64,000 nt of DNA, taken from assembly GCF_016748675.1 (NCBI RefSeq), contig NZ_CP051534.1:62001-126000 (forward strand), given 5' to 3'. Source of the stretch: Helicobacter pylori (GTDB lineage: Bacteria > Campylobacterota > Campylobacteria > Campylobacterales > Helicobacteraceae). Below, one piece after another: positions 51,918-61,908 of this stretch. A model generated the notes under the pieces. That model was not told where the DNA came from, made no database searches, and saw nothing but the letters and a program-made list of their open reading frames with translations. The position numbers and the translations under genes are program-made. Position 1 is the stretch's first letter. Every line of letters starts with the position of its first letter.

Positions 51918-52835
51918 TTATGAATAAATACCTTTAGAAAGATAACGATCGGCAACATCCGGGAAAATGGTTAAAACCTGGCTGCCTTCGGGGAGGCGTT
52001 GCACTTCTTTCAGCGCTGCCGCAAAAGCTGCCCCGCTAGAGCTCCCCACTAATAAGCCGTTTTTCTTGGCTAACTTCCTAGTGTAGCTAAAACCCCCTTC
52101 ATCTGAGATCGTTTCAAAGCCATCAATATCCAAGTTTTCAAAAAAAGGAGGGATGAATTCCACGCCAATACCCTCAATCTCATGAGGCCCAGGCTCCCCC
52201 CCATTCAAAATAGAACCCTCCGGTTCTACCCCAATCAAGCGAATATTAGGGATGCGTTCTTTTAAATAGGCGGCTGTGCCCGCAAAAGTGCCTCCACTCC
52301 CTATCCCAGCTACAAAGCTCGTAAAATTTGTGCCTAATTCTTGGACAATCTCAGGGGCTAGGGTGTGGTAGTAAGCGGCGGGATTATCAGGGTTTTCAAA
52401 TTGTAAGGGCAAATAGCTATTAGGGATACTTTCGGCTAACTCTTTACTTTTTTTAATAGCGCCAGAAATCCCCTCGCTAGTAGGCGTGTTGATTACTAAA
52501 GCCCCCAAAGCCCTCATGATTTGCTGTTTTTCTGTGCTGAATTTTTCCGGGACAACAAAGATGGTTTTGAGATGGTGCTTGAGCGCAACTAGGGCTAGAG
52601 CGATGCCGGTATTGCCTGCAGTAGGCTCAATGATGGTTGTTTTAGAAGTGATTTTGCCTGTTTTAAACCCTTCTTCTATAAGGTATTGGCCTAAGCGATC
52701 TTTAACGCTTCCTCCCGGGTTTAGATGCTCTAATTTGGCGTAAATGGCGGAATTTACAGGAATGGGGTAATCCTTGTTAGTGAATTTAAAAACGGGAGTG
52801 CGGCCTATGGCGTCTTGCATTGCGGTAAGGATCAT
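51918..52835 (-). CDS. mccA: Cystathionine beta-synthase (MccA; CysK family)
   Basis: 305 residues from ATG 52835 with AGGAGGA upstream; a longer frame adds a hydrophobic 20 residues with no support. The PLP Lys is in NPGGSVKDRLGQYL (about 43), the phosphate-binding loop is GIGSGGTFAG, and TAGNTGIA is the substrate loop. It joins homocysteine with serine or O-acetylserine to make cystathionine, feeding MccB. Annotated as cysK (HP0107) in 26695. Confidence 0.94.
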   Translation of the reverse strand: MILTAMQDAIGRTPVFKFTNKDYPIPVNSAIYAKLEHLNPGGSVKDRLGQYLIEEGFKTGKITSKTTIIEPTAGNTGIALALVALKHHLKTIFVVPEKFSTEKQQIMRALGALVINTPTSEGISGAIKKSKELAESIPNSYLPLQFENPDNPAAYYHTLAPEIVQELGTNFTSFVAGIGSGGTFAGTAAYLKERIPNIRLIGVEPEGSILNGGEPGPHEIEGIGVEFIPPFFENLDIDGFETISDEGGFSYTRKLAKKNGLLVGSSSGAAFAAALKEVQRLPEGSQVLTIFPDVADRYLSKGIYS

Positions 52836-52955
52836 TATTCCTCCTAATAATAAAAATAACAATAACTCAATCTTAGCGATTATGCCTAAACTCATTAAAT
52901 GGAGTAAGATTTAGGGTAAAATGTTGGCTTATTAAGATCGATCAAGGAGCTTTCA

Positions 52956-53534
52956 ATGAAAACGATAGAATGGAATGAATAGCAAAGAAAAGCGTTCCAA
53001 GACTTGTCAAGAGAGTTTGTGGCGTTAATAGACGCTAAAGCACAAGAAAGGAGACAAACAGGCAAAACCCCAAAGATACCAAAGTATGCTTCATGCCAAA
53101 ACGGGCTGAACAAGTTTTTAACGCCATGGGGTTATGCGTGTAAAATCAGTCTTGGCTCTGGGAATTTATCCAGTGAGCCATCCATCGCCTTTTGCCGTCA
53201 GGATATTTTAGGGGAAGGGTTTGTCAATGGTAAAAAACCAACCCCAAAAAAAGGTTTTTACCTCTGGTTTGCTTACTATTGGCGCAACGATTCAGAAAAA
53301 ATTGATCTTTGCATAGGTCGATCCATAGAGAAAGATGGGGAAAAAGAGTGTCAAAAATGCCCAGCGTATGATAAAATCATTGATCCTGATGGAGACGCTT
53401 ATTATCAAGAGAGCTATGACGATTTAGAAGCCGATCTTGAAAGCATTACCGACTATTTTTTACACCTTATTAATGAATTTAATCAAATCCCCACTGCGTG
53501 TTTTGAGTTAGAGCCATCTAGCACAAGCCATTGA
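52956..53534 (+). pseudogene. Hypothetical protein (HP0108-type) with in-frame nonsense codon 9
   Basis: ATG 52956 has an AAGGAG ribosome binding site, but codon 9 is TAG (52980-52982) after MKTIEWNE. The same frame then stays open for 183 codons (QRKAFQDLSREFVAL...). A start from TTG 53004 has no ribosome binding site. A single base change would restore the gene, so I read it as interrupted. The middle, ISLGSGNLSSEPSIAFC followed by KKGFYLWFAYY and IDLCIGRS, faintly resembles the MrcB/DUF3578 N-terminal domain of McrB-like proteins. It also has a Cys motif CQKCPAYDK. The function is unknown. Confidence 0.7.
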
Positions 53535-53775
53535 GAAACAACCCTCATACCAAAAAGGAACTCTCTCATAAGGGATTTCCCTAAAATCCCACCAACGCTT
53601 TTTAAAATAAGTCTTGAAAAGCTATCGCTTGATTAAAACCAAGCTTTAATATTTGAATTAAAAAACGCTTTGAGTGTTTTGTAGATTTTGCAATCAGTAT
53701 CCCATTGATGAAAATGAGGAAAGCAAGCGGGTTTTGATTAAAACCGCCCGCTTGAAAGAAGTTTTAAAAGCGTTT
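53535..53775. other. Intergenic region with dnaK terminator
   Basis: 241 bp; the only structure seen is the dnaK-side hairpin at 53724-53754. Confidence 0.5.
53724..53754 (-). terminator. Terminator-like hairpin downstream of dnaK
   Basis: caagcggg (53724-53731) and cccgcttg (53747-53754) pair perfectly, with an inner gttttgattaaaac extending the stem. Only a weak T-rich tail follows on the minus strand. Confidence 0.65.
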
Positions 53776-55638
53776 TTACTCCACTTCCGCATCAATCACA
53801 TCATCGTCTTTTTTCTTGGGCTGCTCGGCGTTGTTTTTATTCGCCATGGCTTCGCCTAATTTTTGAGCCGCTTGCGCTAACGCTTTGGTTTTGTCTTCAA
53901 GCTCCGCTTTAGTAGCGTTATCGTTTTTGATGCAATCTTTAAGGGCGTTAATGGCGTTTTGGATCTCGTTAGCGTCGTTTTCATTCAAATTTGTTTTATG
54001 CTCATCAAGGCTCTTTTGGGTTTGGTGCGCCAAACTATCGGCATGGTTTCTCGCTTCAATCACTTCTTTTTTTCTAGCGTCTTCTTCTTTGTGCAATTCA
54101 GCGTCTTTAACCATTTTTTCAATCTCGCTATCAGACAACCCACTAGATCCAGAAATTTTAATCTCTTGGCTTTTGCCGGTATTTTTATCTTGTGCTGACA
54201 CGGTTAAAATCCCATTAGCGTCAATATCAAAGGTTACTTCAATTTGCGGCACGCCTCTTGGAGCTGGCGCAATACCTTGCAAATCAAATTTACCCAAAGA
54301 TTTATTATCCCTTGCCAATTCCCTTTCGCCTTGTAAAACCATAATGGACACAGCGGGTTGGTTGTCTTCAGCGGTTGAGAACACTTGAGATTTTTTCGCA
54401 GGAATAGTCGTGCCTCTATCAATCACTTTAGTCATTACGCCCCCTAAAGTTTCAATCCCAAGGCTTAAAGGCGTAACGTCTAATAAAAGCACATCTTTCA
54501 CATCGCCTTTTAACACGCCCCCTTGAATGCTCGCTCCCACCGCTACGACTTCATCAGGATTGACGCTTTTATTCAACTCTTTATTAATAAACGCTTTCAC
54601 CCTTTCTTGGACTTTAGGGATACGAGTAGAGCCTCCCACCATCACCACTTCTGAAATCTCATTTTTGGTTAGCCCCGCGTCTTTGATCACGCTTTCAATT
54701 TTAGAAATCGTTTCTTCCATGAGATCTTCTGTCAAGCTTTCAAATTTAGCCCTAGTGAGTTTTTTAACCAAGTGTTTGGGCCCGGTAGCGTCCGCGGTGA
54801 TAAAGGGCAAATTGATTTCAGTCTCCATCGCAGAGCTCAATTCTTTTTTAGCGTTTTCAGCCGCTTCTTTCAGGCGTTGCAACGCCATCACATCGTTTTT
54901 AATCTCAATGCCCGTTTCGCTTTTAAACTCAGCCGCTAAGAAATCAATCACACGATTGTCAAAATCATCGCCCCCCAAAAATGCATCGCCCCCTGTGGCT
55001 AAAACTTCCACGACATTATCGCCTGTTTCTAACACGGTAACATCAAAAGTCCCTCCACCCAAATCATAAACCATGATTTTTTCGCTCTCTTTTTTATCCA
55101 AGCCATAGGCTAACGCCGCGCTTGTAGGCTCATTGATGATCCTTAAAACATTAAGCCCTGCAATCGTGCCGGCTTCTTTAGTTGCTTTCCTTTGGCTGTC
55201 GTTAAAATAAGCCGGAACCGTGATCACCGCTTCAGTAACGCTCTCGCCTAAATAACTTTCAGCGTCTTCTTTGAGCTTCATTAAAATTTTGGCTGAAATT
55301 TCTTGAGGGGTATAAACTTTACCCGAAATTTCAATCGCGCAAGCCCCATTCCTATCCACAATCTTATAAGGCAAGCGTTTTTCGGCTTCTTTAGCCTTAT
55401 CTTCATTAAACATCAAACCCATGACTCTTTTAATAGAATAAATGGTTTTTTCTGGGTTGGTTACCGCTTGTCTTTTGGCGCTCTCGCCCACTAAAATCTC
55501 GCCCTTATCCGTAAAAGCCACAATAGAAGGAGTGGTGTTTTTACCCTCTTTATTCGCAATAATCTTTGCTTCATTGCCTTCATACACCGCCATTGCGGAG
55601 TTGGTTGTCCCTAAATCAATTCCAATAACTTTTCCCAT
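53776..55638 (-). CDS. dnaK: Chaperone DnaK (Hsp70)
   Basis: 620 residues. The ATPase domain begins [19 protein letters not shown], with the phosphate-binding [15 protein letters not shown] and the adenosine motif [14 protein letters not shown]. The substrate-binding domain contains the [17 protein letters not shown] linker region. The lid ends with an acidic [10 protein letters not shown] tail. It works with GrpE (next gene upstream) and DnaJ. Third gene of the hrcA-grpE-dnaK operon, under HrcA control. Confidence 0.99.
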   Translation of the reverse strand: MGKVIGIDLGTTNSAMAVYEGNEAKIIANKEGKNTTPSIVAFTDKGEILVGESAKRQAVTNPEKTIYSIKRVMGLMFNEDKAKEAEKRLPYKIVDRNGACAIEISGKVYTPQEISAKILMKLKEDAESYLGESVTEAVITVPAYFNDSQRKATKEAGTIAGLNVLRIINEPTSAALAYGLDKKESEKIMVYDLGGGTFDVTVLETGDNVVEVLATGGDAFLGGDDFDNRVIDFLAAEFKSETGIEIKNDVMALQRLKEAAENAKKELSSAMETEINLPFITADATGPKHLVKKLTRAKFESLTEDLMEETISKIESVIKDAGLTKNEISEVVMVGGSTRIPKVQERVKAFINKELNKSVNPDEVVAVGASIQGGVLKGDVKDVLLLDVTPLSLGIETLGGVMTKVIDRGTTIPAKKSQVFSTAEDNQPAVSIMVLQGERELARDNKSLGKFDLQGIAPAPRGVPQIEVTFDIDANGILTVSAQDKNTGKSQEIKISGSSGLSDSEIEKMVKDAELHKEEDARKKEVIEARNHADSLAHQTQKSLDEHKTNLNENDANEIQNAINALKDCIKNDNATKAELEDKTKALAQAAQKLGEAMANKNNAEQPKKKDDDVIDAEVE

Positions 55639-55668
55639 GCGTTATCCTTTCTTTTAAAATAAATGTTT

Positions 55669-56244
55669 TTAATCGTTTTTAGCAATGCTCACCATTGCCG
55701 GCCTCAAAACCCTACCTTTATACTTGTAGCCCTGTTGCAAAACTTGCACGATTTTCCCGTTTTCTTTTTCTTCGCTTTTGACTTGCATGATCGCATTGTG
55801 GAAATTAGGATCAAATTCTTCTAAGCATTCAATCCCCTCAATGCCATGCCTTGCCAAAACTTCATGCAACTTTTCCATCGTAAGCTCCAAGCCTTTGGTT
55901 AAAGCGCTCTCTTTATCCACTTCTACAGCGCTCTTATGAGCCCCAAGAAGCGCATCAATCACTGGCAATAGATCTAATGCGATTTTTTCATACGCATACT
56001 CTAACGCCATGCTCTTGTCTCTTTCTAAGCGCTTTTTCACATTTTCAAAATCCGCATGCACTCTCAAGTATTTTTCGTGCATTTCTTTATACTTAAGCTC
56101 AAAATCTTCCTTGATCTCGCCTTCTTTTTCGCCCGCTTCTTGCTTTTCTCCACCTTGTTGTTCTTTGCAAGCGCAAGCCTTTTGATAAGACTCTGGCTCT
56201 TTTTGGCTTAAATAATCGTGTTCTTGGTTGTGTTCATCTTTCAT
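55669..56244 (-). CDS. grpE: Nucleotide exchange factor GrpE
   Basis: 191 residues. A disordered Glu/Lys-rich N-terminus (about 1-45, with the unusual ACACKEQ Cys pair) is followed by the long dimerising helix ([18 protein letters not shown]). The beta-wing ends [27 protein letters not shown], the family signature. It releases ADP from DnaK. The start overlaps the hrcA stop by one base (TAATG). Confidence 0.97.
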   Translation of the reverse strand: MKDEHNQEHDYLSQKEPESYQKACACKEQQGGEKQEAGEKEGEIKEDFELKYKEMHEKYLRVHADFENVKKRLERDKSMALEYAYEKIALDLLPVIDALLGAHKSAVEVDKESALTKGLELTMEKLHEVLARHGIEGIECLEEFDPNFHNAIMQVKSEEKENGKIVQVLQQGYKYKGRVLRPAMVSIAKND

Positions 56245-57074
56245 TATTCCTCCTCAGAAATCGTTTGAAAAAACCCTTCATAATCGCATTCTAATTTCCC
56301 CACGCAAAGCAGTTGCATCCGCTTGTTTTGAAATTCTACAGGGCGTGTTACTAGCATGCAATCAGGCTCTATAAAATGCAAACCCTTTTTCAAACGCTCC
56401 AAAACCTTACCCCCTAAAATGTCAAAAAATAAAGGGCTGTTTAAAAGCGTTTTTAACCCCATTAGATTAAAGCGTGTGATTTGTGTGTTGGAATACTCCA
56501 AACGCTCTAATTGTCTGGCCAAACTCAACGCATTGACAGAAGCAGCGATGGAGCGCACTTCTTTAACGCTCCTGCCCACAAGTTCTAATAAAAACTTCTC
56601 CATTTTAACGCTGTAACCTAGCGTGCAAGAAAACGCCAAAAAGTCCAAAATCAAAAAGCGTTTTTCGCACTCAATGACTCTTTCTAAACGCTCCAAACTC
56701 GGTTTTTTTAACAGCGTGAAAAGCCCAAAATTTTCACTCGCGCTTTTTAGGCGTTTTTCATTTACCCTTAAAACTTCAAAGCGCAACGACTTGTGCCAAT
56801 AGTTTTCAAACGCCTTAAAAGTGGGCAATCTAGCGCCGCTAGAATGGGCTTGATAGAGCATGCCCTCTTTAGAAAGGGTTTGAAAATAATTCCTAATCGT
56901 CGCGCAAGATATTTTCAAGTTTGCCAACTCTTTCAAGCGTTTAGAGCTAATGGGTTCTAAAATCTGCAGATAGGTTTTAACAAACGCATCTAACAAACTC
57001 TCTTTTTTATTCAAATCAGAACCTACTTTAATTCTTTTTAACATCATTATTTGAAAAATCTCGTCAATCACCAT
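56244..57074 (-). CDS. hrcA: Heat-shock repressor HrcA
   Basis: 276 residues from ATG 57074, the length I recall for H. pylori HrcA; the upstream frame adds 11 residues that overlap the -10. The N-terminal winged helix ([31 protein letters not shown]) binds CIRCE, followed by the dimerisation and GAF-like domains. With HspR it represses hrcA-grpE-dnaK and groESL. It is autoregulated through the inverted repeat at 57121-57145. Confidence 0.96.
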   Translation of the reverse strand: MVIDEIFQIMMLKRIKVGSDLNKKESLLDAFVKTYLQILEPISSKRLKELANLKISCATIRNYFQTLSKEGMLYQAHSSGARLPTFKAFENYWHKSLRFEVLRVNEKRLKSASENFGLFTLLKKPSLERLERVIECEKRFLILDFLAFSCTLGYSVKMEKFLLELVGRSVKEVRSIAASVNALSLARQLERLEYSNTQITRFNLMGLKTLLNSPLFFDILGGKVLERLKKGLHFIEPDCMLVTRPVEFQNKRMQLLCVGKLECDYEGFFQTISEEE

Positions 57075-57095
57075 TCTTGATGAAAGAACCCTCGC

Positions 57096-57101
57096 ATTAT
57101 A
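57096..57101 (-). promoter_or_regulatory. hrcA: hrcA operon promoter -10 (TATAAT)
   Basis: A perfect TATAAT on the minus strand, 22 bp upstream of the hrcA ATG, next to the CIRCE-like repeat. Confidence 0.75.
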
Positions 57102-57120
57102 GCGCAAAAAGTTAATAATC

Positions 57121-57145
57121 TATCACTTGTTTTAAAGAAGTGATA
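57121..57145 (-). promoter_or_regulatory. CIRCE-like HrcA operator
   Basis: tatcactt, nine spacer bases and aagtgata make a perfect 8-bp inverted repeat with the N9 spacing of CIRCE (TTAGCACTC-N9-GAGTGCTAA). It overlaps the expected -35 region of the hrcA promoter, the right place for repression. Confidence 0.75.
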
Positions 57146-57294
57146 AAAATTACCCGATTTTTCTTTAAAGTTTAGTCTGTATCACTAAATTTATTTACTA
57201 GTATTAAATTAGGATTTTTTATAGAGTTAATTTAATTTTAGCGATCCTCTAACCCATGCCACCCTATTAGACAAAACGAATAAAACTTGTTATC

Positions 57295-57933
57295 ATGTTA
57301 AACATGAACACACACACAAGAGGCATTGACAGCAATCTGATTCATTCGCTCAAAAGCATTTCATTATCCATGTTTAGAAAGGGTTTTTTTGGGCTTTATC
57401 AAGGTTCTATCTCAGCGCGCATTGGCACGAATCAATTTGTGATCAATAAAAGGAACGCTGTTTTTGATCAATTGAATGAAAACACCTTACTGGTTTTGCA
57501 TGATAAGATGGATTACCGTTGGAAAGAAGCGAGCCTGGATTCGCCCATTCATGCGAGCGTGTATAGGGAGTTTTTGGACGCTAAATTCATCGCTTACGCG
57601 CGCCCTCCTTATAGTTTGGCGTATTCCTTGCGCCACAACCGATTGCTCCCTAGGGATTATTTAGGGTATCGTTCTTTGGGCGAAGAAATTTCCATTTTTA
57701 ACCCCAAAGACTATGACAGCTGGCAAGAAAGAGCGGATACAGAAATTTTGCGCCAATTGCAAGAGAGCAAAAAATATTTTGTTTTCATTAAGGGGTGCGG
57801 GATTTTTGCCTACCACAGAGAGCTTTCTAAACTCATGGAAGTTTTTGATTTGATTGAAAACTCATGCAAGGTTTTACGATTGGGCGATTTAATGGATTAT
57901 TGCTATAATGATGATCCACGATTGAGCGTGTAA
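57295..57933 (+). CDS. Class II aldolase/adducin-like protein
   Basis: 212 residues, or 209 from the second ATG at 57304 (MNTHTRG). It shows the class II aldolase/adducin fold pattern: FFGLYQGSISARIGTNQFVINKR near the N-terminus, then SPIHASVYREFLDAKFIAYARPPYSLA, where the metal-binding HxH of true aldolases is partly replaced. The late KGCGIFAYHRELSKLMEVFDLIENSCKVL resembles the family's C-terminal G.G....G motif. It is probably not an active aldolase. A small repeat protein gene follows after 20 bp. Confidence 0.75.
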   Translation: MLNMNTHTRGIDSNLIHSLKSISLSMFRKGFFGLYQGSISARIGTNQFVINKRNAVFDQLNENTLLVLHDKMDYRWKEASLDSPIHASVYREFLDAKFIAYARPPYSLAYSLRHNRLLPRDYLGYRSLGEEISIFNPKDYDSWQERADTEILRQLQESKKYFVFIKGCGIFAYHRELSKLMEVFDLIENSCKVLRLGDLMDYCYNDDPRLSV

Positions 57934-57953
57934 AAAGCTAAAAAGGATAAAAC

Positions 57954-58247
57954 ATGACCATCAACACCCATTACACCCCTAATTTCACACAGCTCCAAAC
58001 CTTGAACAATATCAATAATGACGCAACCATAAAGGACAGGAATCAAGCAGAGCAGGATTTACAACAAAGCAATATTCAAGATGGTTTCAGCCAAAATACG
58101 CAAAACGCCCCTGATTTTGACCGGTTACAAGCTTTAAACGCTATCAATAACGACGGCGAGATTAAAGATAGATCCCAAGTTGAGAAAAACCTTGCTAGTG
58201 GCGAAAATACCCCTGAAATTTATTCCAGCCTAGACACATACGCTTAA
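57954..58247 (+). CDS. Small protein with two 44-residue repeats
   Basis: 97 residues, hydrophilic, with no signal peptide. It consists of two copies of a 44-residue unit: PNFTQLQTLNNINND at residue 9 and PDFDRLQALNAINND at residue 53, each followed by IKDR and a Gln/Glu-rich helix. The function is unknown. The gene lies between an aldolase-like gene and the convergent Maf-type gene, and has an AAGGA ribosome binding site. Confidence 0.75.
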   Translation: MTINTHYTPNFTQLQTLNNINNDATIKDRNQAEQDLQQSNIQDGFSQNTQNAPDFDRLQALNAINNDGEIKDRSQVEKNLASGENTPEIYSSLDTYA

Positions 58248-58256
58248 AAAGGGGTT

Positions 58257-60143
58257 TTACCACTCTTTCAAAGCCATTTTGATCGCTTCTATCACGCAAT
58301 CCATCCCACCCGCTAAACTAAAAAGCCAGTATTTGTGCGCGTAAATGTATTCTAATTGCTTAGCCCTTAATCCGTCTTCATTATTCGTTTTTTTACACAC
58401 GATTTCAGCGATATGCAATTCCTGGTGGAAGATGTAAGATTGTATCGCATCCATGAAATACGAATTGAATTGTTTGTCATCAAAAAGCTCTTTAACGTTA
58501 TCAATTTCAGCACTCAAATTTTCTAATTCCTTAAAATCCAACTCTTCTAATTTTTTTTCTTCATGAAGCTTTTCCACTTTTTCTAAAAACTCTGCCACCT
58601 TTAAAAACGCTTCTTCAACTTGCGTTTTTTTCTCATTGGCGTATTTGATGATCTCTTCGCATTTTTGCCTAGCGATCTTTAAATTTTTAGCCTGTTCTGA
58701 TTGGGTGGGATAAATAAGATTGATAGGAGGCTTTGGCTTGGATTTATCTATTCTTTCGCACACTTCTTTAAAGGGCATTTCTTTAGTCCCTTTAATCCTA
58801 GCCCCCCCTTCAGTAGCGTTAATGACTTCTAATTTATAGGGCGTGTTGAAAATATCTTTTTCAAAAAATTCTAAGAAAAGTTTCCACACTAAAGTGGTTT
58901 CTACTTCCCCATTACCCCCGTATTTTTCTATAAAAATCTTATCTTTATCTTTTTTAGGCTTGATCTCTCTATCGCCATAAATCGCCCCACTAGCGTGGCT
59001 GTTACCGCTTTGCGAAAAGCTCAAATCTTGCCCGATAAACACGCACCTTTTGAAACGAGAATGCACCACTAATTCATACGCCATGTTCGCTGCGCTCATG
59101 CCTATGCCCACATAACCATACTGGTGCAAATCAAAAAGGTTGGTATAACCAAAGGGGCGGAAACTGAATTGCTTAACACCCTTTTTAATCGCTTGAATCA
59201 ATCGTTTATGCACAATGGAAGTCAAAGCAAAAATAACGCCTTCTTGAAAATCTAAGGGGGTTTCTTCGTAAAATTTCGCCGTCAAATCCACCCTTTCTAA
59301 AGACAGCACAATATCAGGCTTGATACCGGCTTTAGCCAAAATAGGGAAAGAAGCGTCTATGCAAAAAAGCGTGGCGTAAGGAGCGATTTCTTTTAAAAGG
59401 GGGAGCTGCTTGTTCAAACTGGGCCCAGTTGAAACAATGATAGCGGTGTCTCTGTTTTTTAAAGCGTTCACAAAATCCACTAAACTAGGGCTTTTGATGA
59501 CTTCAGGCAAATTAGCGGCATGCTGTTTGATGCCTATAAGCGCGTCTTTAGCGTCATTGCCTACGCTAATAGCGCCATGTTCTAAAGCGCGCGTGAAATG
59601 CTGGTTGATTTCTATCATTTGATGGGAGTATCGTTCATAATAAGCGTTAAAAAGTTTTAAATCATACATTCTTGCGTATAAACGAGACTTTTTATCCATA
59701 TCAAACAATGAAGCGATCATGTTGTAATTGCAAAAACTTGCATGCAATAAAATCAAACGATTTTCTAAAATCTCAGTGGAAAAATCCAAGAGATTCAGCA
59801 CAATGAAAATAATTTCTATTTCAGGCTCAATGACCACCAAGCGTTTTAAATTGCCATTACCTAAAAGCAAGCGATAAAACACCCCATTACCCAAGCCAAA
59901 ATAATACAAATAAGGATAAAGCATGTAAATTTCGCTATTTTTGTATAGCTCTAAGCTTGAATCCAGCGGGCTTTTTTCAAATAAGGGCGTGTTTGTTTCT
60001 TTATCTAAGAGATTGAAATTCGCGCTATCATTCCCTAAAAACACTTCGTATTTTTTGTTTTCTTTAATGGCTTTGAGTTGTGCGAACAAAAGAGGGTCTT
60101 TTTTGAAAAGAGCTTGTAAGTTTTTTTGATAAATATCCATCAT
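58257..60143 (-). CDS. Maf/DUF115-type protein (motility-associated)
   Basis: 628 residues; HP0114 by position. The central DUF115 region has DTAIIVSTGPSLNKQLPLLKE at about residue 230, GIKPDIVLSLERVD and VFIGQDLSFSQSGNSHA. Maf proteins are implicated in transfer of pseudaminic acid to flagellins in related bacteria; its gene lies directly downstream of flaB, in the same direction. A coiled-coil segment (about 515-570) precedes the C-terminus. The precise reaction is inferred. Confidence 0.88.
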   Translation of the reverse strand: MMDIYQKNLQALFKKDPLLFAQLKAIKENKKYEVFLGNDSANFNLLDKETNTPLFEKSPLDSSLELYKNSEIYMLYPYLYYFGLGNGVFYRLLLGNGNLKRLVVIEPEIEIIFIVLNLLDFSTEILENRLILLHASFCNYNMIASLFDMDKKSRLYARMYDLKLFNAYYERYSHQMIEINQHFTRALEHGAISVGNDAKDALIGIKQHAANLPEVIKSPSLVDFVNALKNRDTAIIVSTGPSLNKQLPLLKEIAPYATLFCIDASFPILAKAGIKPDIVLSLERVDLTAKFYEETPLDFQEGVIFALTSIVHKRLIQAIKKGVKQFSFRPFGYTNLFDLHQYGYVGIGMSAANMAYELVVHSRFKRCVFIGQDLSFSQSGNSHASGAIYGDREIKPKKDKDKIFIEKYGGNGEVETTLVWKLFLEFFEKDIFNTPYKLEVINATEGGARIKGTKEMPFKEVCERIDKSKPKPPINLIYPTQSEQAKNLKIARQKCEEIIKYANEKKTQVEEAFLKVAEFLEKVEKLHEEKKLEELDFKELENLSAEIDNVKELFDDKQFNSYFMDAIQSYIFHQELHIAEIVCKKTNNEDGLRAKQLEYIYAHKYWLFSLAGGMDCVIEAIKMALKEW

Positions 60144-60166
60144 TCTAACTTATAAAAATAACTGAT

Positions 60167-60183
60167 AAAAAGGGCTAACGCCC
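60167..60183 (-). terminator. Intrinsic terminator of flaB
   Basis: On the minus strand GGGC, loop GTTA and GCCC, followed by TTTTT, lie 16 bp after the flaB stop. A second overlapping CCCTTT/AAAGGG stem precedes it. Confidence 0.75.
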
Positions 60184-60198
60184 CTTTGAAAAGGGCTG

Positions 60199-61743
60199 TT
60201 ATTGTAAAAGCCTTAAGACATTTTGTTGCACCGCATTCGCTTGCGCCATAGCAAAACTCCCGCTTTGCGCCAAAATATTGTATTTAGAAAAGTTCGCGCT
60301 CTCTTCAGCAAAATCCACATCCCTAATCTGAGATTCAGCCGCTTTAACATTCACTTGGGTTACAGAAATATTATTAATGGTGGTAACCAATTCCATTTGC
60401 ACCGAACCCATATCCGAGCGGATCTTGTCTAATTGCGTGCGCGCTGAATCCGCCATGTCCATCACAATCATCGCCCCTTTAAGGCTTGTTACCCCAGCCC
60501 CTATACCTTGAGAATTGGTCTCCGCTTGCGCGCCATTAGCGTTCGCCCCGGCTGCTGAAGCCACATTCGCATCAAAAATGCCCCTAACCGCTCTCAAATT
60601 CACAGTGTATTCTGCCACCCCTTGAGCGGAATGAAAGCCCACATGACTAAAATTCACACCGCTCACAATGATGTCTCTAGCGTCGGTTCTAGTCAAGGTT
60701 AAGCGCCCAATAACCGCATGCTGTGTCCCAGAAATCCCCGCAAAATTCCCTCCCCCAAAAACCTGACCGCTCGCGCTCGCTGCATGCACTGAAATCGCAC
60801 GCCCATCAATGGAGTGCAAATTAATGCGCCCTTGAATGTCCAAGCTCGCTTCCACGCCGGTCCTGTCTTTGACGGAGTTGATCGCATTAGTCAATCTGCC
60901 GTCAGCGTCATTTTTATGCACATCATTCACGGTTCCAATTTCTACGCCATTAATGGTAAGCTCCCTAACAGTTCCTGATTGCACGGGAGTGCCGCCGGTA
61001 GCCATGACATTATAAGACGCCCTAACGCCTAAAGTGTTAGAAAAGCGATTGATGATCTCGCTTAACGCCCCAATCCCTGTGCCTGCGCTTGTAGAAATGC
61101 GCACGGTTTCAATCTTATAATCATTCACGCCATTGACTTGTTTGAAATTCAATCCCACTTCAGTCAAGTTTTGCGCCGCTGCGCTAGCGAGCATGCCTTC
61201 ACCGCTAAAAGAAGAGGTTTCCATGCGCACATGCCCAATTTTATCCGAACTCGTTGAGCCAATAGACGCCTTAACCGTGGTGTTAGAATACGCGCCAATT
61301 TGAAATTCTTTGTTAGAAAAACTTCCTGAAAGCATTTGTTGGCCGTTAAAGCTTGTGGTGTTAGCGATATTGTCCAATTCTTCTAGCAACCTTTGAATAT
61401 CGCTCTGGAGCGCTCTTCGGCTTTCTAAAGTTTGCCCATCTTGAGCGGCTTGAACGGCTTTGGTTTTAATGGTGTCTAAGATTTTGATTTGCTCATCCAT
61501 CGCTTTATCTGCGGTTTGAACCATACCAATAGCGTCATTAGCGTTGCGAATCGCCTGGCCTAAATTCGCGCTTTGACTCCTTAAGCTATCAGCGATCGCC
61601 ATCCCACTAGAATCGTCAGCGGCTTTATTGATCCTAAGCCCTGAGCTTAACTTTTCAAGCGAGCTTGAAAGGTCTCTGTTGTTTTGAACCCCTACCGCAT
61701 GAGAAGTTAAAGCGGCGATATTGGTATTTATCCTAAAACTCAT
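60199..61743 (-). CDS. flaB: Minor flagellin FlaB
   Basis: 514 residues. Conserved N-terminal D0/D1 helices ([41 protein letters not shown]) and C-terminal D1/D0 ([22 protein letters not shown]) flank a variable D2/D3 surface domain (about 180-400) where glycosylation by pseudaminic acid is expected. FlaB builds the hook-proximal part of the filament. AAAGGATG ribosome binding site. The gene is under a sigma54 promoter. Confidence 0.99.
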
Positions 61744-61779
61744 GTTTGCATCCTTTGCATAGATATTTGCTGTTAATCA

Positions 61780-61796
61780 AGCAAAGGGTGTTCCAA
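61780..61796 (-). promoter_or_regulatory. flaB: sigma54 (RpoN) promoter of flaB
   Basis: On the minus strand TTGGAACACCCTTTGCT has GG and GC exactly 10 bases apart (-24/-12), the sigma54 pattern. Transcription would start near 61769, about 25 bp before the ATG. FlgR/FlgS control is known for this regulon. Confidence 0.92.
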
Positions 61797-61908
61797 CTCT
61801 TTGATTTTTAGTGCTGCTATGGTTTTTATGGTTTAATGAATCGTTTAGTCAAAATTCTATGCTACAATCATTCATTAATAGGTATAAACATTCCATTAAA
61901 GGCGTTCA

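Noticed and set aside
53885..54388. Long open frame antisense to dnaK (167 aa)
   Set aside because: It mirrors the dnaK coding frame, has no ribosome binding site and its translation is low-complexity Ser/Leu, a codon-bias shadow.
54527..55069. 180-aa open frame antisense to dnaK
   Set aside because: Same reason: a shadow of the conserved dnaK sequence.
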